A stretch of 64,000 nucleotides of DNA from CAVRCA01 sp963719345 (lineage in GTDB: Bacteria; Pseudomonadota; Alphaproteobacteria; Acetobacterales; Acetobacteraceae), in contig CAVRCA010000001.1 in NCBI GenBank assembly GCA_963719345.1, forward strand, positions 744,001 to 808,000. The letters are read 5' to 3'. Shown here one piece after another: positions 63,589 to 64,000 of the stretch; position 1 is the stretch's first letter, and every line of letters begins with the position of its first letter. The translations under genes and the position numbers were made by a program. Under the pieces are notes generated by a model that saw only the letters and a program-made list of their open reading frames with translations, was not told where the DNA came from and made no database searches.

Positions 63589-64000
63589 CTACGCCGCGAA
63601 CGGGATGTCGAAGCCCTTCAGCAGCGCCTTCGCTTCCGTATCCGTCTTGGCGCTGGTGACGAAGACGATGTCCATGCCGCGCACCGCGTCCACCCGGTCG
63701 TAGTTGATTTCCGGAAAAACGATCTGCTCCTTCATCCCGAGCGCGAAATTGCCGCGCCCGTCAAAACCTTTGCCCACCGGAATGCCACGAAAGTCGCGCA
63801 CGCGGGGCAGCGCCACCGTCACCAGGCGGTCGAGGAACTCGTACATGCGCGACTTGCGCAGCGTCACCTTGCAGCCGATCGGCAGGCCCTCGCGGATCTT
63901 GAACGCCGCGATCGCCTTTTTGGCCACCGTCTTGATCGGCTTCTGTCCGGCGATCACCGCCAGCTCGGCCACTGCCGCATCGAGCTTCTTCTGATCACCG
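63589..64000 (-). CDS. rplE: 50S ribosomal protein L5, C-terminal part
   Basis: The gene runs off the right edge, so only about the last 136 residues are present. They read QKKLDAAVAELAVIAGQKP at the edge, then AIAAFKIREGLPIGCKVTLR and the end TDTEAKALLKGFDIPFAA, which is L5. L5 binds 5S rRNA and tRNA. The frame continues to the window end without a start. It is the first visible gene of the spc operon. Confidence 0.97.
   Translation of the reverse strand, partial: GDQKKLDAAVAELAVIAGQKPIKTVAKKAIAAFKIREGLPIGCKVTLRKSRMYEFLDRLVTVALPRVRDFRGIPVGKGFDGRGNFALGMKEQIVFPEINYDRVDAVRGMDIVFVTSAKTDTEAKALLKGFDIPFAA

Overview
The window looks like chromosomal DNA of a GC-rich alphaproteobacterium, probably of Rhodospirillales type. 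The evidence is a complete leftward run of spc/alpha ribosomal genes in the order rplE-rpsN-rpsH-rplF-rplR-rpsE-rpmD-rplO-secY-adk-rpsM-rpsK-rpoA-rplQ, the ispH-thrB-rnhA block, and a NadQ-type NAD regulator that, from memory of the family, is confined to Alphaproteobacteria. The order-level placement is inference. I see no rRNA, tRNA, CRISPR array, phage or insertion sequence.

Layout. (1) 1-7.3 kb: a catabolic block with the start of an MFS transporter, an alpha/beta hydrolase with cysteine at the nucleophile position, a Baeyer-Villiger-type flavin monooxygenase, two translationally coupled acyl-CoA dehydrogenases, an LLM-class flavin monooxygenase and a VOC protein. This would suit oxidation and beta-oxidation-like breakdown of a ketone or cyclic substrate. 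(2) 7.4-11.4 kb: NAD synthesis (nadA-nadC, two operator palindromes, nadQ), with a 37-codon membrane ORF and an SDR between. (3) 11.5-15.4 kb: glycogen phosphorylase and ADP-glucose pyrophosphorylase. (4) 15.5-27.9 kb: an acyl-CoA dehydrogenase, a ThDP enzyme, an ABC importer with two paralogous Tat-exported binding proteins around one permease pair, an enolase-superfamily dehydratase, a D-2-hydroxyacid dehydrogenase and a heavily frameshifted serine hydrolase. This reads as uptake and degradation of an unknown, probably hydroxy-acid, substrate. (5) 28-30.6 kb: LLM oxidoreductase, alpha/beta hydrolase, recX. (6) 30.6-40.7 kb: cysQ, then a surface-glycan module of two very large multidomain glycosyltransferases and an FkbH-like HAD protein. 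(7) 40.9-47.5 kb: AI-2E-family permease, asd, an NCS1 permease and a cation/proton antiporter. (8) 47.5-52.3 kb: glycine cleavage operon gcvT-gcvH-gcvP behind a tandem glycine riboswitch. (9) 52.3-55.4 kb: a lipoprotein and ispH-thrB-rnhA. (10) 55.6-64 kb: ribosomal operons, with a clear sigma70-like promoter in front of rpsM.

Two features cut across the window. First, about 17 single-base frame changes interrupt otherwise intact genes, including essential rplQ. Most behave as one extra base, and five are repaired by deleting one G after TTC, so they look more like consensus errors than real gene decay. Reading frames of the affected genes are given as repaired. Second, three 84-bp palindromic intergenic repeats of one family, and one repeat of another type, sit between genes, two of them inside the ribosomal operons.

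The best candidate for something undescribed is the glycan module at 31.7-40.7 kb. It contains a 1419-residue protein that joins three beta-rich 'GW' repeats, two GT2-like domains and a GT9 heptosyltransferase-like domain. It is start-stop coupled to a second glycosyltransferase whose N-terminal third is an array of 'YLxRYPDVAxAV' repeats.
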